A stretch of 64,000 bases of DNA from Kamptonema sp. UHCC 0994 (GTDB lineage: Bacteria; Cyanobacteriota; Cyanobacteriia; Cyanobacteriales; Microcoleaceae). The stretch covers positions 1 to 64,000 of the forward strand of contig NZ_JARFTR010000112.1 of the NCBI RefSeq assembly GCF_029167235.1. Direction: 5' to 3'. Every line of letters starts with the position of its first letter. The stretch's first letter is position 1. The position numbers were made by a program, and so were the translations under genes. Of this stretch, positions 38,301-48,121 are shown piece by piece. The notes under the pieces were generated by a model that worked only from the letters and a program-made list of their open reading frames with translations, ran no database searches and was not told the DNA's origin.

Positions 38301-40654
38301 TTATTTTTGCCAATTATTTAAACTGCTGGGTTAGACCAATTAAAACAACTGTAGAAATTAATAGCGAAGGCTATAAAGTTGGCTTGCAATCTGGCAATTT
38401 GCAATGGACTGGTTACAACCGGATGTTTCAAACGATTACCTATGTTTTTCAGGGTATGAATTTGAATAACCTGTTAGAAGATATTGGCAATTCGCTCCAT
38501 TTCTGCCATCAAACGAAAAATTTGTGGGCAATTGATATAATTATTGCTAATAAATTAGCAATTTTAAATTTGATGGGAGAAGAGGATGAAATTAGCGAAA
38601 AACAGCATTTAGAAAATTTCCACAGACGTAAAAGCATGGCGGCGCTATGCGAATTTTATGTTTTAAAAGCACAGAATTTTTATCTTTATGAAAAGTATGC
38701 TGAGGCGCTGGAAGCTTCCGATCGCGCTTCAGAAATTATTGATTATTTGATGGGTCACATTTCCAGCGCTCACCATAACTTTTACCGTTCTCTGATCTTA
38801 ACAGCTCTGTATCCATTCGTTTCTGAATCAAAGCGAAAAGATTACTGGCAGCAATTAGAAGCTAATCAGAAACAAATAAAAATTTGGGCGGATAATTGCC
38901 CAGAAAATTTTGCCCATAAATTCTGTCTAGTAGCGGCAGAAATGGCCAGAATTTCAGGTCAAGATTTAGAGGCAATGGACTTATACGATCGCGCGATCGC
39001 TTCAGCCAGAGAGGGTGATTTTATTCAGAATGAAGCCCTCGCAGCCGAACTCGCTGCTAAATTCTGGTTAGCGAAAGACAAAGAAGAATTTGCCCAAATC
39101 TATCTGACAAAAGCTCACTATGGCTACCAAAACTGGGGTGCTAAACGTAAAGTTAAAGATTTAGAGAAAAGACATCCCCAATTATTAGCTAGAACATCAT
39201 TCCCCAAAAGCACTAAAACAAAAGTTAGTCAAGTCACTGTTGCTCCTAATACTACCATGAATAGTTTGGGAGAGACATTAGATTTAGCGACAGTAATGAA
39301 AGCAGCAGAAGCAATTTCAGGTGAAATAGTTTTGAGTAAGTTGCTAGCTAAATTAATGAAAATTGCGATCGAAAATGCGGGTGCCGAGAAAGGCTTTTTA
39401 ATTTTAGAAAAAGCAGGAAACTGGGCGATCGAGGCTGAAGGTTCGGTTAAGGAGAATGAGGTGAGTGTGTTGCGATCGCTTCCCCTAAATGCAACAACCG
39501 ATTCGAGGGAAATACCTCTGCTGGCAACTGCGATCGCCAATTATGTCATTCGCACCCAAGAAAATATTGTTTTAAATAACGCCGCCCAAGAGGGACAATT
39601 TACCCAAGATCCTTATGTTGCAGCGACTCAACCAAAATCAATTCTCTGCACTCCTCTGCTACATCAAGGTAAGCTAACAGGCATTTTTTATCTGGAAAAT
39701 AACCTCACAGAAGGGGCTTTTACTACAGATAGGCTAGAACTATTAAAACTGCTATCTGCCCAAGTTGCCATTTCCATTGAAAATGCCCAACTTTACAAAA
39801 ATTTGCAGGAGTTCAATCAAAACTTAGAGCAATTAGTTAGCGATCGCACTCAAGAATTATCCAAGACGCTAGAGGCTTTAAAAGCCACCCAAACTCAGCT
39901 AGTAGAATCTGAAAAAATGGCATCTCTGGGAGGATTAGTTGCTGGTGTTGCCCATGAAATTAATACTCCCGTCGGAGTGGGTGTCACTGTTGCTTCAGCT
40001 TTGGCAGATCATACCACAGAATTTGCCTCTATTTATAAAAGTGGCAAAATGAAACGCTCCGATTTAGAAGAGTTTGTGGATATTGCTACCCAAAGCAGTA
40101 AAGCACTTCTAATTAATCTAGATCGGGCGGCCGAATTGATTCAAAGCTTTAAGCAAGTCGCAGTCGATCGCTCTAGTGAAGAAAGGCGAACTTTCCAGAT
40201 CAGAGCTTATCTTGATGAAATTTTATTACAATTGAAACCCAAATTGAAAAATGGCAAACATTCGCTTAAAATTAAAGGAGATAGCAAGATTGCCATCGAT
40301 TCTTATCCAGGTGCTTTGTCCCAAGTTGTTACTAACTTGCTGATGAATTCTCTGATTCATGCTTATGAACCAGGCATTTCTGGGGATCTAATCTTTACTT
40401 GGCAGCAAGAGGGCGATCGACTCATGTTTGAATATGCCGATGAAGGTAAAGGCATCCCGACAGAAAATCTGAGTAAAATTTTCGAGCCATTCTTTACTAC
40501 TAAGCGTGGTCAAGGTGGCAGTGGATTAGGATTGCATATTGTCTACAATTTAGTCACCCAAAAACTAAAAGGTGAAATTGAATGTCAAAGTGAAGTGGGA
40601 ATCGGCACCAAATTTATCATCAAATTACCAATGCAAATCGATGCAGAACTTTAG
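35339..40654 (+). CDS. Giant Ser/Thr kinase - AAA ATPase - GAF - histidine kinase
   Basis: A 1771-residue signal protein. The Ser/Thr kinase (about 8-270) has HKDINPSN (catalytic loop), IIDFG (the DFG motif) and SPEQTGR. The AAA/NB-type ATPase (about 295-650) has Walker A GYSGIGKSA and VIFLDDLQW. A long helical, TPR-like region follows (about 700-1290). A GAF domain (about 1315-1485) precedes the histidine kinase: GGLVAGVAHEINTPVG with the phospho-His (about 1537-1552), a coiled-coil just before it, VVTNLLMNSLIHAY (N box), DEGKGIP and GSGLGLHIVYN (G boxes). Multi-domain kinases of this type are common in filamentous cyanobacteria. The input is unknown. The next gene, a REC-histidine kinase, starts 88 bases later on the same strand and may be its partner. 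Confidence 0.92.
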   Translation: MISLAGYEITNQIHESNNSLVCRGLRKQDNKSLILKFLKQDYPMPASLVRYKQEYEITRNLNIESVPKAYSLERYKNSLVIIFEDGKGESLRIFFASKKITLEEFLSIAIKITKALGQIHQHNIIHKDINPSNIIINPDTGLVQIIDFGISTVLSRENSTIKNPNILEGTLAYISPEQTGRMNRAIDYRTDFYSLGVTFYELLTGQLPCDYSDAMELVHCHIAKQAIPPYEIDSQIPKAVSNIVMKLLAKTAEERYQSAWGIVADLEECLQQIQTKGKIVDFAIAQKDITDKFQIPQKLYGREREVETLLVAFDRVRNGTTEIMLVSGYSGIGKSALVQEVYKPITKARGYFIAGKFDQFQRNIPYAAVVKAFQSLVKQLLTESEIELNTWKEKLLAAIGANGQIIIDVIPEVELIVGKQHPVQELGATEAQNRFNLVFQKFIGVFCSVDHPLVIFLDDLQWSDSATLKLLQTMMSEEKTKYLFLIGAYRDNEVNPSHPLMITLDELQKQGKRIDRITLTPLHLQQIGNLIADTVRKDKKSAIPLAELVVSKTQGNPFFVNQFLKTLYQENLLNFNPQQRNWDWNISEIEAVRITDNVIELMLGKLRKMPELTQQVLRLAACVGNSFDLNTLSIINQKSPGETFQELLPAIQDGLILTTSELGTIEEEIINSDLVITTYKFLHDRVQQSGYALIEPQLQTAIHLQIGRLLVANISPERRGERIFEIADHLNSGRNLIIEDREKVELAILNLTAGRKAKDATAYAAARDYLKIGLEILPGDIWQEYYDLAFTFHKELVDAEYLNGNFEESEALIELTFSRAKTDIEKAEVYNILIVQYTLLTKYEEAIKSGLKALHLLGIDLAEDNLSEAVSAELAEVKANLANQEIASLINAEKMKDPSKRIALKLLGNMGPLTFFSSQELWKLTVIKAINLSLKYGFVAGGSYCYSCYGIILNSILGDYQSAYEFGRLALALSENSNNLSQNCQDSVIFANYLNCWVRPIKTTVEINSEGYKVGLQSGNLQWTGYNRMFQTITYVFQGMNLNNLLEDIGNSLHFCHQTKNLWAIDIIIANKLAILNLMGEEDEISEKQHLENFHRRKSMAALCEFYVLKAQNFYLYEKYAEALEASDRASEIIDYLMGHISSAHHNFYRSLILTALYPFVSESKRKDYWQQLEANQKQIKIWADNCPENFAHKFCLVAAEMARISGQDLEAMDLYDRAIASAREGDFIQNEALAAELAAKFWLAKDKEEFAQIYLTKAHYGYQNWGAKRKVKDLEKRHPQLLARTSFPKSTKTKVSQVTVAPNTTMNSLGETLDLATVMKAAEAISGEIVLSKLLAKLMKIAIENAGAEKGFLILEKAGNWAIEAEGSVKENEVSVLRSLPLNATTDSREIPLLATAIANYVIRTQENIVLNNAAQEGQFTQDPYVAATQPKSILCTPLLHQGKLTGIFYLENNLTEGAFTTDRLELLKLLSAQVAISIENAQLYKNLQEFNQNLEQLVSDRTQELSKTLEALKATQTQLVESEKMASLGGLVAGVAHEINTPVGVGVTVASALADHTTEFASIYKSGKMKRSDLEEFVDIATQSSKALLINLDRAAELIQSFKQVAVDRSSEERRTFQIRAYLDEILLQLKPKLKNGKHSLKIKGDSKIAIDSYPGALSQVVTNLLMNSLIHAYEPGISGDLIFTWQQEGDRLMFEYADEGKGIPTENLSKIFEPFFTTKRGQGGSGLGLHIVYNLVTQKLKGEIECQSEVGIGTKFIIKLPMQIDAEL

Positions 40655-40742
40655 GCTTTTAATTCCCAGTTATTTGCAAAAATAATTAACAGGCTTTGTA
40701 TCTTCCACCCTCAACATCAGTGAAAAATAAAGGTGTACAGCA

Positions 40743-42281
40743 ATGAAAAATAATTTTGACTTTTTGTTAACCAAACCATCTCCAGAATCAGTATTCTTTG
40801 CTGAAGAATTGAACTCAGATGACGAACTATTGTTTGCAGATGAAATCACTGAAGATCGAGTGACTGAAAGTTGGAAAATTTTAATTGTAGATGATGAGGA
40901 GCAAGTTCATACGGCTACTGAGCTTGCTTTAAGGAAGTTTGTCTTTGAAAATAAATCTTTAACCTTTATTAGTGCTTACTCTGCTCGTGAAGCCAAAGAA
41001 TTAATCCAAGAACATCCTGATGTTGCCATCATCTTACTTGATGTAATCATGGAAACAGATGATGCTGGCTTAGAGTTTGTTAAATATGTTCGGGAAGTGC
41101 TAGGTAATCAATTAGTGCGAATTATTTTACGCACGGGTCAACCCGGACAAGTGCCAGAAAAAAGCATTATTATCAATTATGATATTAATGACTATAAAAC
41201 CAAAACTGAATTGACAACATCAAAGCTATACACTACAGTGCTAACAGCTTTGAGGAATTTTTTTCTCAGTCATAAATTGCAATCTGAAATAGAGCGGCGC
41301 GAACAAGTAGAGCAAGCACTTCGGATCAGTGAAGAAAAAGAACACCAAAAAGCTCTTACCTTAGAGCATTTTGTCAAACAACTGCAAGAAACACAACTCC
41401 AGCTAGTTCAAAGTGAAAAAATGTCTAGTCTCGGTCAATTAGTTGCAGGTGTCGCTCATGAAATTAACAATCCGGTTAACTTTATTTACGGCAATCTTTC
41501 CTATGCTAATGACTATATCAAAGAACTCATCTATCTGTTAAATCTCTACCAGCGGCATTACCCGCAACCAGAAGCAGAAATTCTCAAGGAAATAGAAAAT
41601 GCAGAGTTGCCATTTATCATAGAAGACTTACCCAAACTGCTTTCTTCCATGCAGTTAGGAATCGAACGGATTCGCGATATTGTACAGTCGCTACGCAATT
41701 TTTCACGGTTGGATGAAACCGAAATCAAATCAGTAGATATCCACGAAGGGATTAATAGCACTTTGATGATCTTACAGCATCGACTAAAGGCTAAGTCAGA
41801 TCGCCCTGCTATTAATGTGATTAAAGACTATGGTTCGCTACCGCTTGTAACCTGTTATGCAGGTCAGCTTAATCAGGTATTTATGAATCTTTTAGCGAAT
41901 GCTATAGATGCTTTAGAAGAGCAGGGAAATAAAAAAAAGGGTGCAGTTTTTTACCCCAAAATTTGGATTCGTACTGAAGTCCTACCGAGTAATTTGCATA
42001 ACGATATTAGCTTCAGTTCACGCATTCGGGTAACAATTGCTGATAATGGGATTGGCATGAATGAGAAAGTTATTTCTAAACTTTTTAGCCCCTTTTTTAC
42101 TACTAAGCCAATAGGAAAAGGTACAGGGATGGGATTGTCAATCAGCAAAAAAATCATGGTAGAAAAACACGGCGGTCAATTACAATGTATTTCTACGCCA
42201 GAACAGGGAACGCAGTTTATTATTGAAATGCCGACGAACTGTAAAGTAACTAATCTCGCGGTAGCTATTGGTAATGGCTAA
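40743..42281 (+). CDS. REC-histidine kinase hybrid sensor
   Basis: A 512-residue protein. The N-terminal receiver (about 40-165) has LIVDDEE (acidic pocket), LLDVIM with the phospho-Asp, and LRTGQPG; the usual Lys is near DYKTKTELT. A helical linker (about 185-225) leads to the histidine kinase: SSLGQLVAGVAHEINNPVNF with the phospho-His (about 229-248), FMNLLANAIDALEEQ, DNGIGMN and GTGMGLSISKKI. No membrane segment. It follows the giant kinase on the same strand and is a likely downstream phosphotransfer partner. The last codons and stop (GNG, TAA) come from a TAATGGC heptamer array. Confidence 0.93.
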   Translation: MKNNFDFLLTKPSPESVFFAEELNSDDELLFADEITEDRVTESWKILIVDDEEQVHTATELALRKFVFENKSLTFISAYSAREAKELIQEHPDVAIILLDVIMETDDAGLEFVKYVREVLGNQLVRIILRTGQPGQVPEKSIIINYDINDYKTKTELTTSKLYTTVLTALRNFFLSHKLQSEIERREQVEQALRISEEKEHQKALTLEHFVKQLQETQLQLVQSEKMSSLGQLVAGVAHEINNPVNFIYGNLSYANDYIKELIYLLNLYQRHYPQPEAEILKEIENAELPFIIEDLPKLLSSMQLGIERIRDIVQSLRNFSRLDETEIKSVDIHEGINSTLMILQHRLKAKSDRPAINVIKDYGSLPLVTCYAGQLNQVFMNLLANAIDALEEQGNKKKGAVFYPKIWIRTEVLPSNLHNDISFSSRIRVTIADNGIGMNEKVISKLFSPFFTTKPIGKGTGMGLSISKKIMVEKHGGQLQCISTPEQGTQFIIEMPTNCKVTNLAVAIGNG

Positions 42282-42405
42282 TGGCTAATGGCTAATGGCT
42301 AATGGCTAATTGCTAATTGCTAATTGGTAATTGGTAATTGGTAATTGGTAATGGCTAATGGCTAATGGCTAATGGCTAATGGCTAATGGCTGGCTAATTG
42401 CTAAG
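42270..42405. repeat. STRR heptamer array (TAATGGC / TAATTGC / TAATTGG)
   Basis: About 18 units of seven bases, in blocks: TAATGGC, then TAATTGC, TAATTGG, and again TAATGGC. The array begins inside the 3' end of the REC-histidine kinase gene and supplies its stop codon. There are no spacers, so it is not a CRISPR. Confidence 0.9.
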
Positions 42406-42425
42406 TAGTTGGACAAAAATAAATA

Positions 42426-42550
42426 ATGTCATTGCGAGCCCAGCGAAGCAATCCCAAACCCCTGCGTTGGCGTAGCCTGCCCGTTAGGGCTTAGCAATCC
42501 CAAACCCCTGCTATTGCTTCACTTCACTATAGTGACCTTCGCTTCGGACA
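42426..42550. repeat. CATTGCGAG element, copy 2 (degenerate)
   Basis: GTCATTGCGAGCCCAGCGAAGCAATCCCAAACC is split over this stretch, with a second ACTTCACTATAGTGACC / CTTCGCTTCGGACA arm that has decayed. Inside is a duplicated CAATCCCAAACCCCTGC. Compare the cleaner copies at 6604-6773 and 53220-53290. Confidence 0.6.
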
Positions 42551-42616
42551 TGGTTGCGTTTATTTATGTCCGACTACTTACTAACTGACAACAAACAACC
42601 AACCTAACAGTTTATT

Positions 42617-43792
42617 TTACAAAGGCATAACTTGCCGGACAAATTTATCTAATCTTTCCATTCCTTTTTCAATTGTAGCTAAATCAGTCGCGTAAGATAA
42701 GCGAATGTGGTCATCAGCGCCAAAAGCAATACCAGGAATTACTGCTATTTGCTGTTGTTCAAGCAAAGCATCAGAAAATTCCAGGGAAGTCATACCAGTT
42801 TTGGCAATATTGACAAACATATAAAAAGCACCGTCAGGTTTTGTGCAACTAATTCCCGGTATAGAATTGAGTAAATCAAACATTACTTGCCGCCTTTGTG
42901 CAAAAGCTAAACGCATCTTTTCAACACATTCTTGGTCGCCTTCCAAAGCAGAGATCGCGCCGTACTGTGCGAAAGTACAAACATTTGATGTACTGTGTCC
43001 TTGAATGGTGATTGCGGCTTTAATTAACTCTAGGGGCCCTGCCAAATAACCAATGCGCCAACCAGTCATTGAATAAGCTTTAGCAAAACCGCTGCTGATA
43101 ATTGTGCGGTCAAAGATTTCTTTTCCGAAAGAACCAATGCTAGCGTGTTTGGCTCCATCATAGATAATCTTTTCGTAAATTTCATCAGAAACAACCAAGA
43201 TATCTCGCTCAACCACAACCTCTGCTAGAGCCTTAACTTCTGCGGGTGAATACACCATTCCCGTTGGATTAGAAGGAGAATTGAGTACAAATAACTTCGT
43301 GCGGTCAGTAATAGATTTACGGAGCTGTTTAGGCGTGATTTTATATTCAGTAGAAGCATCAGTGGGAACAATTACAGGCTTACCACTGGCAAGTTTCACC
43401 ATTTCTGGATAGCTTAACCAGTAGGGAGATGGAATAATTACCTCATCCCCCGGATCGATCAGCGCCATCATCAAATTGTAGAGAGAATGCTTACCACCGT
43501 TGGTAACGATAATATTTTCAGGTTGGTAAAGGAGATGATTATCCTCCCGGAGTTTACGCGCGATCGCTTCTCTGAGTTTCGGTTCTCCAGCAGCAGGGCC
43601 GTATTTAGTCAAGCCAGAGTCTAAAGCAAGTTTCGCCGCCGCCTTGATGCGATCGGGGGTGTCAAAATCCGGTTCCCCAGCGCTGAAGCTACAAACATCA
43701 ATCCCCTGAGCCTTCATCGCCTTAGCCTTAGCTGCGATCGCCAAAGTTAAAGAAGGGGGAACTTCACCGACTCGTGCTGCTAGTTGGATCAT
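42617..43792 (-). CDS. aspC: Class I aspartate aminotransferase
   Basis: A 391-residue PLP enzyme moving an amino group between aspartate and 2-oxoglutarate. [14 protein letters not shown] (about 34-47), [15 protein letters not shown] (about 92-106), [12 protein letters not shown] (about 170-181), VSDEIYEKI (about 201-209) and [18 protein letters not shown] with the PLP Lys (about 231-248) match the family closely, in the I-gamma or Thermus-type branch. It may also act on prephenate or other substrates in that branch. Length is normal. It stands alone between repeats; the upstream gap has TAGATTT heptamers at 43797-43850. Confidence 0.93.
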   Translation of the reverse strand: MIQLAARVGEVPPSLTLAIAAKAKAMKAQGIDVCSFSAGEPDFDTPDRIKAAAKLALDSGLTKYGPAAGEPKLREAIARKLREDNHLLYQPENIIVTNGGKHSLYNLMMALIDPGDEVIIPSPYWLSYPEMVKLASGKPVIVPTDASTEYKITPKQLRKSITDRTKLFVLNSPSNPTGMVYSPAEVKALAEVVVERDILVVSDEIYEKIIYDGAKHASIGSFGKEIFDRTIISSGFAKAYSMTGWRIGYLAGPLELIKAAITIQGHSTSNVCTFAQYGAISALEGDQECVEKMRLAFAQRRQVMFDLLNSIPGISCTKPDGAFYMFVNIAKTGMTSLEFSDALLEQQQIAVIPGIAFGADDHIRLSYATDLATIEKGMERLDKFVRQVMPL

Positions 43793-43796
43793 GATT

Positions 43797-43850
43797 ATTT
43801 TAGATTTTAGATTTTAGATTTTAGACTTTAGATTTTAGATTTTAGATTGG
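43797..43850. repeat. TTTTAGA heptamer array
   Basis: About seven units of TTTTAGA/TTTAGAT, directly upstream of the aspC start. The array lies where the aspC promoter would be expected. The rest of the gap to 44072 contains no supported gene. Confidence 0.85.
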
Positions 43851-44072
43851 GTTGCGGCTACCTTCAACCCTAATATCAGGTAATTTTGACACTACTCTAG
43901 CTTTTAAGGGAGGAGATCGCCGAGCCCAAAGTCAGATAAACTTGTACAAAGCCCTCCAGCGTGTGAGGATTAGCAGCCTTCGGCATTCAAATCACAATAC
44001 TCTTAGATATGTTTAGATAAAATCAGGTTGCCGCCTAAATTATAGGCGTGACCTACGTCTCATAATTAAAAA

Positions 44073-46781
44073 ATGCTCTCCCTGCATCGCCCTCATAGGT
44101 GGAATAACTCGACAGTGAAGCGCCCCTATTTTTTGCGCTACGGGGTCGCTATATTAGCAGTAGCGATCGTGCTGACAATCGTACTGTTACTCAAACCGCT
44201 ACTAGACCGCACCCCTACCCTGCCATTTTTTGCGATCGTCATGTTGAGTTCTTGGTATGGCGGTTTTGGGCCTGGTTTAATCGCCGCAGTTTTGTCCGCC
44301 CTTACCATCAACTACTATTTTCTAGACTCGATTAATACGCTGCATTTTACAGGTGTTGCCGACATCCTGTTATTGAGCGCCTTCATAACTGTAGCAGCGT
44401 TCATCAGTTGGCTCAACGCCGAGCGCCAGAAAGCTGAAAAAACTCTGCTTGCTAGCTTAGAAGAAGTCAGAAATCGAACGCAACAGCAAGAAGCGATCGC
44501 TCTACTGGGTCAACGAGCCCTTGGGGGTGCAGAGCTTTCTGTCCTCATGGATGAAACCGTTACCCTAATCGCTAAAACCCTAGAAGTAGAATATTGCAAA
44601 CTTTTAGAACTACTGCCCGATCGCCGCGCCTTGCTACTACGGGCGGGTATCGGTTGGCACGAAGGACTCGTAGGTAGCGCCATAGTCGGCGCAGAACTTA
44701 ATTCCCAAGCTGGTTACACCCTATTTTCCTCTGAACCCGTCATCGTTACAGACTTGCGTGTAGAAACGCGATTCAGCGGCCCATCACTGCTGCTGGAACA
44801 TGGGGTAATTTCTGGAATGAGCGTAATTATTGCTGGTCGAAACCAACCTTGGGGTGTTCTAGGTGCACACACGAGGGAGCAGCGAACATTTACTAAAGAT
44901 GATATTAACTTCTTTCAAGCTGTGGCAAACATTTTGGCTGAAACTATAGAACGCCAACGGGTTGAAAGTGAACGCGATCGATTTTTAGAGCAGGAGCAAG
45001 CAGCGCGGGCCTTGGCGGAGCGATCTGCGGAGCGGGTACACAGTCTGCAAATGCTGACAGATGCTGCGATCGCTCCCCTGGCGATCGATGATTTGCTTGC
45101 TGAGTTGCTAAATCGCCTCAGCGAAATTCTGCGCGTGGATACAGCGGCGATTTTACTGGTGGAGGCGGACGACACTCTGGCACTAAAGGCAGCTAAGGGG
45201 TTGGAGGCGGAAGTAGACTGCTTTGTTCGCATTCCCCTAGGGGTTGGTTTGGCGGGACGGATTGCGGCGGATTGCCAACCCTTGTCGATCGAGCGAGACG
45301 CTTATACTCAAGCTTATAGTCCCCTACTGCGAGAGCGCCGGATTCAGTCGCTGATGGGTGTACCGTTGCTGGTGGAAGGTAGAGTCTTGGGGGTAGTTCA
45401 TGTTGGGACTGTGGATGTCCGGCGATTTACTTCTGAGGATTTGCAGTTGCTACAATTGGCTGGCGATCGCGTCGCAATGGCGATCGACCGCGCTAATTTG
45501 TACGAAGCAGAACAGAAAGCCCGTCAACAGGCGGAAGCTGCTAACCGAATTAAGGATGAGTTTTTGGCGATCGTTTCCCACGAACTTCGTACACCTCTGA
45601 ATGCGATCTTGGGCTGGGCGAACATTCTCCGCAACCGCAAAATCGATGAAGCGAAGGTCAGTAAAGCCTTGGAGACAATTGAACGCAACGCTAAACAGCA
45701 GGCGAAGCTGATCGATGACATTCTCGATGTTTCTCGGATTATTCGCGGTAAAATTCGCCTTCAGGTGCAGCCTCTAAACCTTGCGCCCATTATTGAGGAA
45801 GCAGTAGAGACGCACTCGGCAGCGGCCTATGCTAAAAATATTGAAATCGAGTTTTTACAGGTTGATTCCCCGATCGCAGTTTTGGGCGATCCAGATCGCT
45901 TGCACCAAATTGTCGGGAATTTACTTTCCAATGCAATTAAGTTTACGCCTGTGGGAGGTAGGGTGGAAGTGCGGCTGGATGAGGATTGGGGATGGGTTGA
46001 TAGTGACTGCTACTTAGCGCATCCAGAATCTTCTGAATTTATCTCTGGAGGTGTTGGGGGAAAGCAAAATCGAAAGTTGCAATATGCGTTGATTCGTGTC
46101 AAAGATACTGGTATTGGTATCGACCCTGAGTTTTTGCCCCGCGTTTTTGATGGTTTCCGCCAAGCAGACGGGTCGATTACTAGAGCTCACGGTGGACTGG
46201 GACTGGGATTGACGATCGCCCGCTATTTGATTGAACTGCACGGGGGAACTATTGAGGCTACTAGCGGGGGGATAGGCGAGGGAGCGACTTTTACTATTAG
46301 ACTACCGATCGCAGAGGGAGTAGGCGATCGCCCACTGGGAACTCTACCAGCCCCATCACCTGCAACCTTCCCCACAGCAATTCGCCCCTTACCAACTCCC
46401 CTGTCTGGGGTGCGAATACTGGTAGTTGATGACGATGCGGATACCTGCGAGTTGATTGCTACGGTTTTGGGGCAGTTTGGTGCTTTGGTAAAGACGGTAA
46501 GTTCTGCGAAACTGGCTCTAGAAGCGATCGAACAGGCGAGGCCGGATTTATTGGTGAGCGATATTGGAATGCCTGGTGAGAACGGTTATCAGTTAATTCG
46601 CAAAGTCAGACAGTTGGAGGCGGAGCGCGGGGGATACATTCCAGCGATCGCACTTACTGCCTATGCTAGGGAGGAGGATCGACGACAGGCGATGCAGGCT
46701 GGCTTTCAGTTGCACTTTCCAAAACCTGTGGAGCCGGCTTTGTTGGCGGCGGTACTGGCTAATTTGGCTGGGCACAATTGA
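44073..46781 (+). CDS. DUF4118-GAF-GAF-histidine kinase-REC hybrid sensor
   Basis: A 902-residue membrane sensor. Three or four helices at the N-terminus (about 22-115; SSWYGGFGPGLIAAVLSAL is the DUF4118/KdpD-like signature) are followed by a coiled coil and two GAF domains (about 130-295 and 310-475). The kinase core has FLAIVSHELRTPLNAILGW with the phospho-His (about 494-512), LLSNAIKFTPVGG (N box), DTGIGI and GGLGLGLTIARYL (G boxes). The C-terminal receiver (about 778-895) has ILVVDDDAD and LLVSDIGMPGENG with the phospho-Asp. No output regulator gene is adjacent. Signal unknown; the second GAF is GAF_2-like. Confidence 0.93.
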   Translation: MLSLHRPHRWNNSTVKRPYFLRYGVAILAVAIVLTIVLLLKPLLDRTPTLPFFAIVMLSSWYGGFGPGLIAAVLSALTINYYFLDSINTLHFTGVADILLLSAFITVAAFISWLNAERQKAEKTLLASLEEVRNRTQQQEAIALLGQRALGGAELSVLMDETVTLIAKTLEVEYCKLLELLPDRRALLLRAGIGWHEGLVGSAIVGAELNSQAGYTLFSSEPVIVTDLRVETRFSGPSLLLEHGVISGMSVIIAGRNQPWGVLGAHTREQRTFTKDDINFFQAVANILAETIERQRVESERDRFLEQEQAARALAERSAERVHSLQMLTDAAIAPLAIDDLLAELLNRLSEILRVDTAAILLVEADDTLALKAAKGLEAEVDCFVRIPLGVGLAGRIAADCQPLSIERDAYTQAYSPLLRERRIQSLMGVPLLVEGRVLGVVHVGTVDVRRFTSEDLQLLQLAGDRVAMAIDRANLYEAEQKARQQAEAANRIKDEFLAIVSHELRTPLNAILGWANILRNRKIDEAKVSKALETIERNAKQQAKLIDDILDVSRIIRGKIRLQVQPLNLAPIIEEAVETHSAAAYAKNIEIEFLQVDSPIAVLGDPDRLHQIVGNLLSNAIKFTPVGGRVEVRLDEDWGWVDSDCYLAHPESSEFISGGVGGKQNRKLQYALIRVKDTGIGIDPEFLPRVFDGFRQADGSITRAHGGLGLGLTIARYLIELHGGTIEATSGGIGEGATFTIRLPIAEGVGDRPLGTLPAPSPATFPTAIRPLPTPLSGVRILVVDDDADTCELIATVLGQFGALVKTVSSAKLALEAIEQARPDLLVSDIGMPGENGYQLIRKVRQLEAERGGYIPAIALTAYAREEDRRQAMQAGFQLHFPKPVEPALLAAVLANLAGHN

Positions 46782-46789
46782 ATTAGGAA

Positions 46790-46918
46790 TTGGGAATTGC
46801 TAATTGCTAATTGCTAATTGATGAAAGAAGGTTTTTTTCTTCCTTCTTCCTTCCTCCTTCCTCCTTCCTCCTTCCTCCTTCTTCCTTCTTCCTTCTTCCT
46901 TCTTCCTTCTTCCTTCTT
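46790..46918. repeat. STRR arrays: GCTAATT units then CTTCCTT units
   Basis: 46790-46820 holds four AATTGCT units; 46833-46918 holds about 12 CTTCCTT/CTTCTTC units. The array runs right up to the stop codon of the aldolase gene. The small plus-strand frame over it (SSFFLLPSS) is a repeat translation. Confidence 0.9.
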
Positions 46919-48002
46919 AAGCAACCGTCACATCAGGCGATAAATAAACATCTTGAATTGCGTGAAACAATTTTACCCCCTCTTCAAACGGACGTTGAAA
47001 AGTCTTGCGACCAGAAATTAATCCGCAACCTCCAGCACGTTTATTAATCACCGCCGTGCGAATTGCCTCCGCAAAATCATTCTTACCCGCAGCACCACCA
47101 GAATTAATTAAACCCATGCGACCACAATAACAATTTAACACTTGATAGCGGGTTAAATCGATCGGATGATCGCTGGTTAAATCTGAGTAGACGCGCTTGT
47201 CTGTTTTCCCGTAACTATTACCGCTGGCTTTAGCAACAGCCTCATAGCCGCGATTGCACTCTGGCAATTTCTGCTTAATAATATCAGCTTCAATCGTTAC
47301 GCCCAAATGATTCGCTTGCCCAGTTAAATCTGCCGCAAGGTGATAATCTTTATCTGGTTGTTTGAAAATATCGTTGCGGAGATAGCACCACAAAATTGTC
47401 GCCATTCCATATTCATGAGCCAGTGCAAAAGCTTGACTGACTTCTTGGATTTGCCGAGTTGATTCTGGCGATCCAAAATAAATTGTAGCACCTACAGCTA
47501 CAGCTCCTAAATTCCAAGCTTGCTCCACAGAAGCAAACATTACTTGGTCGAATTGATTGGGATAAGTTAGCAATTCATTGTGGTTAAGCTTGAGAATAAA
47601 GGGGATTTTATGAGCGTATTTACGAGAAACACTACCTAAAACTCCCAAGGTGGTTGCTACTGCATTGCAGCCAGCAGATATCGCCAACTTGATGATATTT
47701 TCGCTGTCAAAATAGATCGGATTCGGTGCAAAAGAAGCCGCAGCAGAATGTTCAATTCCTTGGTCTACAGGTAAAATAGACAAATAGCCAGTGTTTGCTA
47801 AGCGACCGCTAGAATAAAGTTGCTGTAGCGATCGTAGCACTTGAGGAGAGCGATCGCTGTGAGCAAAAATCCGGTCTACCCAATCGGGGCTCGGAAGGTG
47901 TAACAAATCTTTGGAAACTTTAGCTTTATAGCTGAGTAAGTATTCAGCTTCATCGCCTAGGGAAGTCTCAATTAATTTGGGAACTGATAGTGTAGTGGTC
48001 AT
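46917..48002 (-). CDS. fda: Class I fructose-bisphosphate aldolase
   Basis: A 361-residue DeoC/DhnA-type class I aldolase. I start at ATG 48002 ([11 protein letters not shown]), which fits the family; a 16-codon longer frame exists. [16 protein letters not shown] (about 95-110), [15 protein letters not shown] (about 157-171), [17 protein letters not shown] (about 192-208) and [14 protein letters not shown] (about 309-322) are diagnostic; the Schiff-base Lys lies in the central barrel strands. It splits fructose 1,6-bisphosphate in glycolysis, gluconeogenesis and the Calvin cycle, usually beside a class II enzyme in cyanobacteria. A repeat array touches its stop codon. Confidence 0.92.
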   Translation of the reverse strand: MTTTLSVPKLIETSLGDEAEYLLSYKAKVSKDLLHLPSPDWVDRIFAHSDRSPQVLRSLQQLYSSGRLANTGYLSILPVDQGIEHSAAASFAPNPIYFDSENIIKLAISAGCNAVATTLGVLGSVSRKYAHKIPFILKLNHNELLTYPNQFDQVMFASVEQAWNLGAVAVGATIYFGSPESTRQIQEVSQAFALAHEYGMATILWCYLRNDIFKQPDKDYHLAADLTGQANHLGVTIEADIIKQKLPECNRGYEAVAKASGNSYGKTDKRVYSDLTSDHPIDLTRYQVLNCYCGRMGLINSGGAAGKNDFAEAIRTAVINKRAGGCGLISGRKTFQRPFEEGVKLFHAIQDVYLSPDVTVA

Positions 48003-48121
48003 AAAATTTGCCCTAAATACTTCAGTTTCAGGCTTTGCCTTTAAAGACACTGCCCTAGTAGCAATTCTAACAAAAATTTCTCGATTTTCCCATTCCTTAC
48101 CCCTTAAAATAATCTAAAAAA

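Noticed and set aside
42270-42405. Regular short repeats as a CRISPR array
   Set aside because: Units are seven bases, directly joined and without spacers; this is an STRR array.
46811-47047. 78-codon plus-strand frame rich in Ser/Phe/Leu/Pro
   Set aside because: Translation of the CTTCCTT array plus antisense of the aldolase gene.
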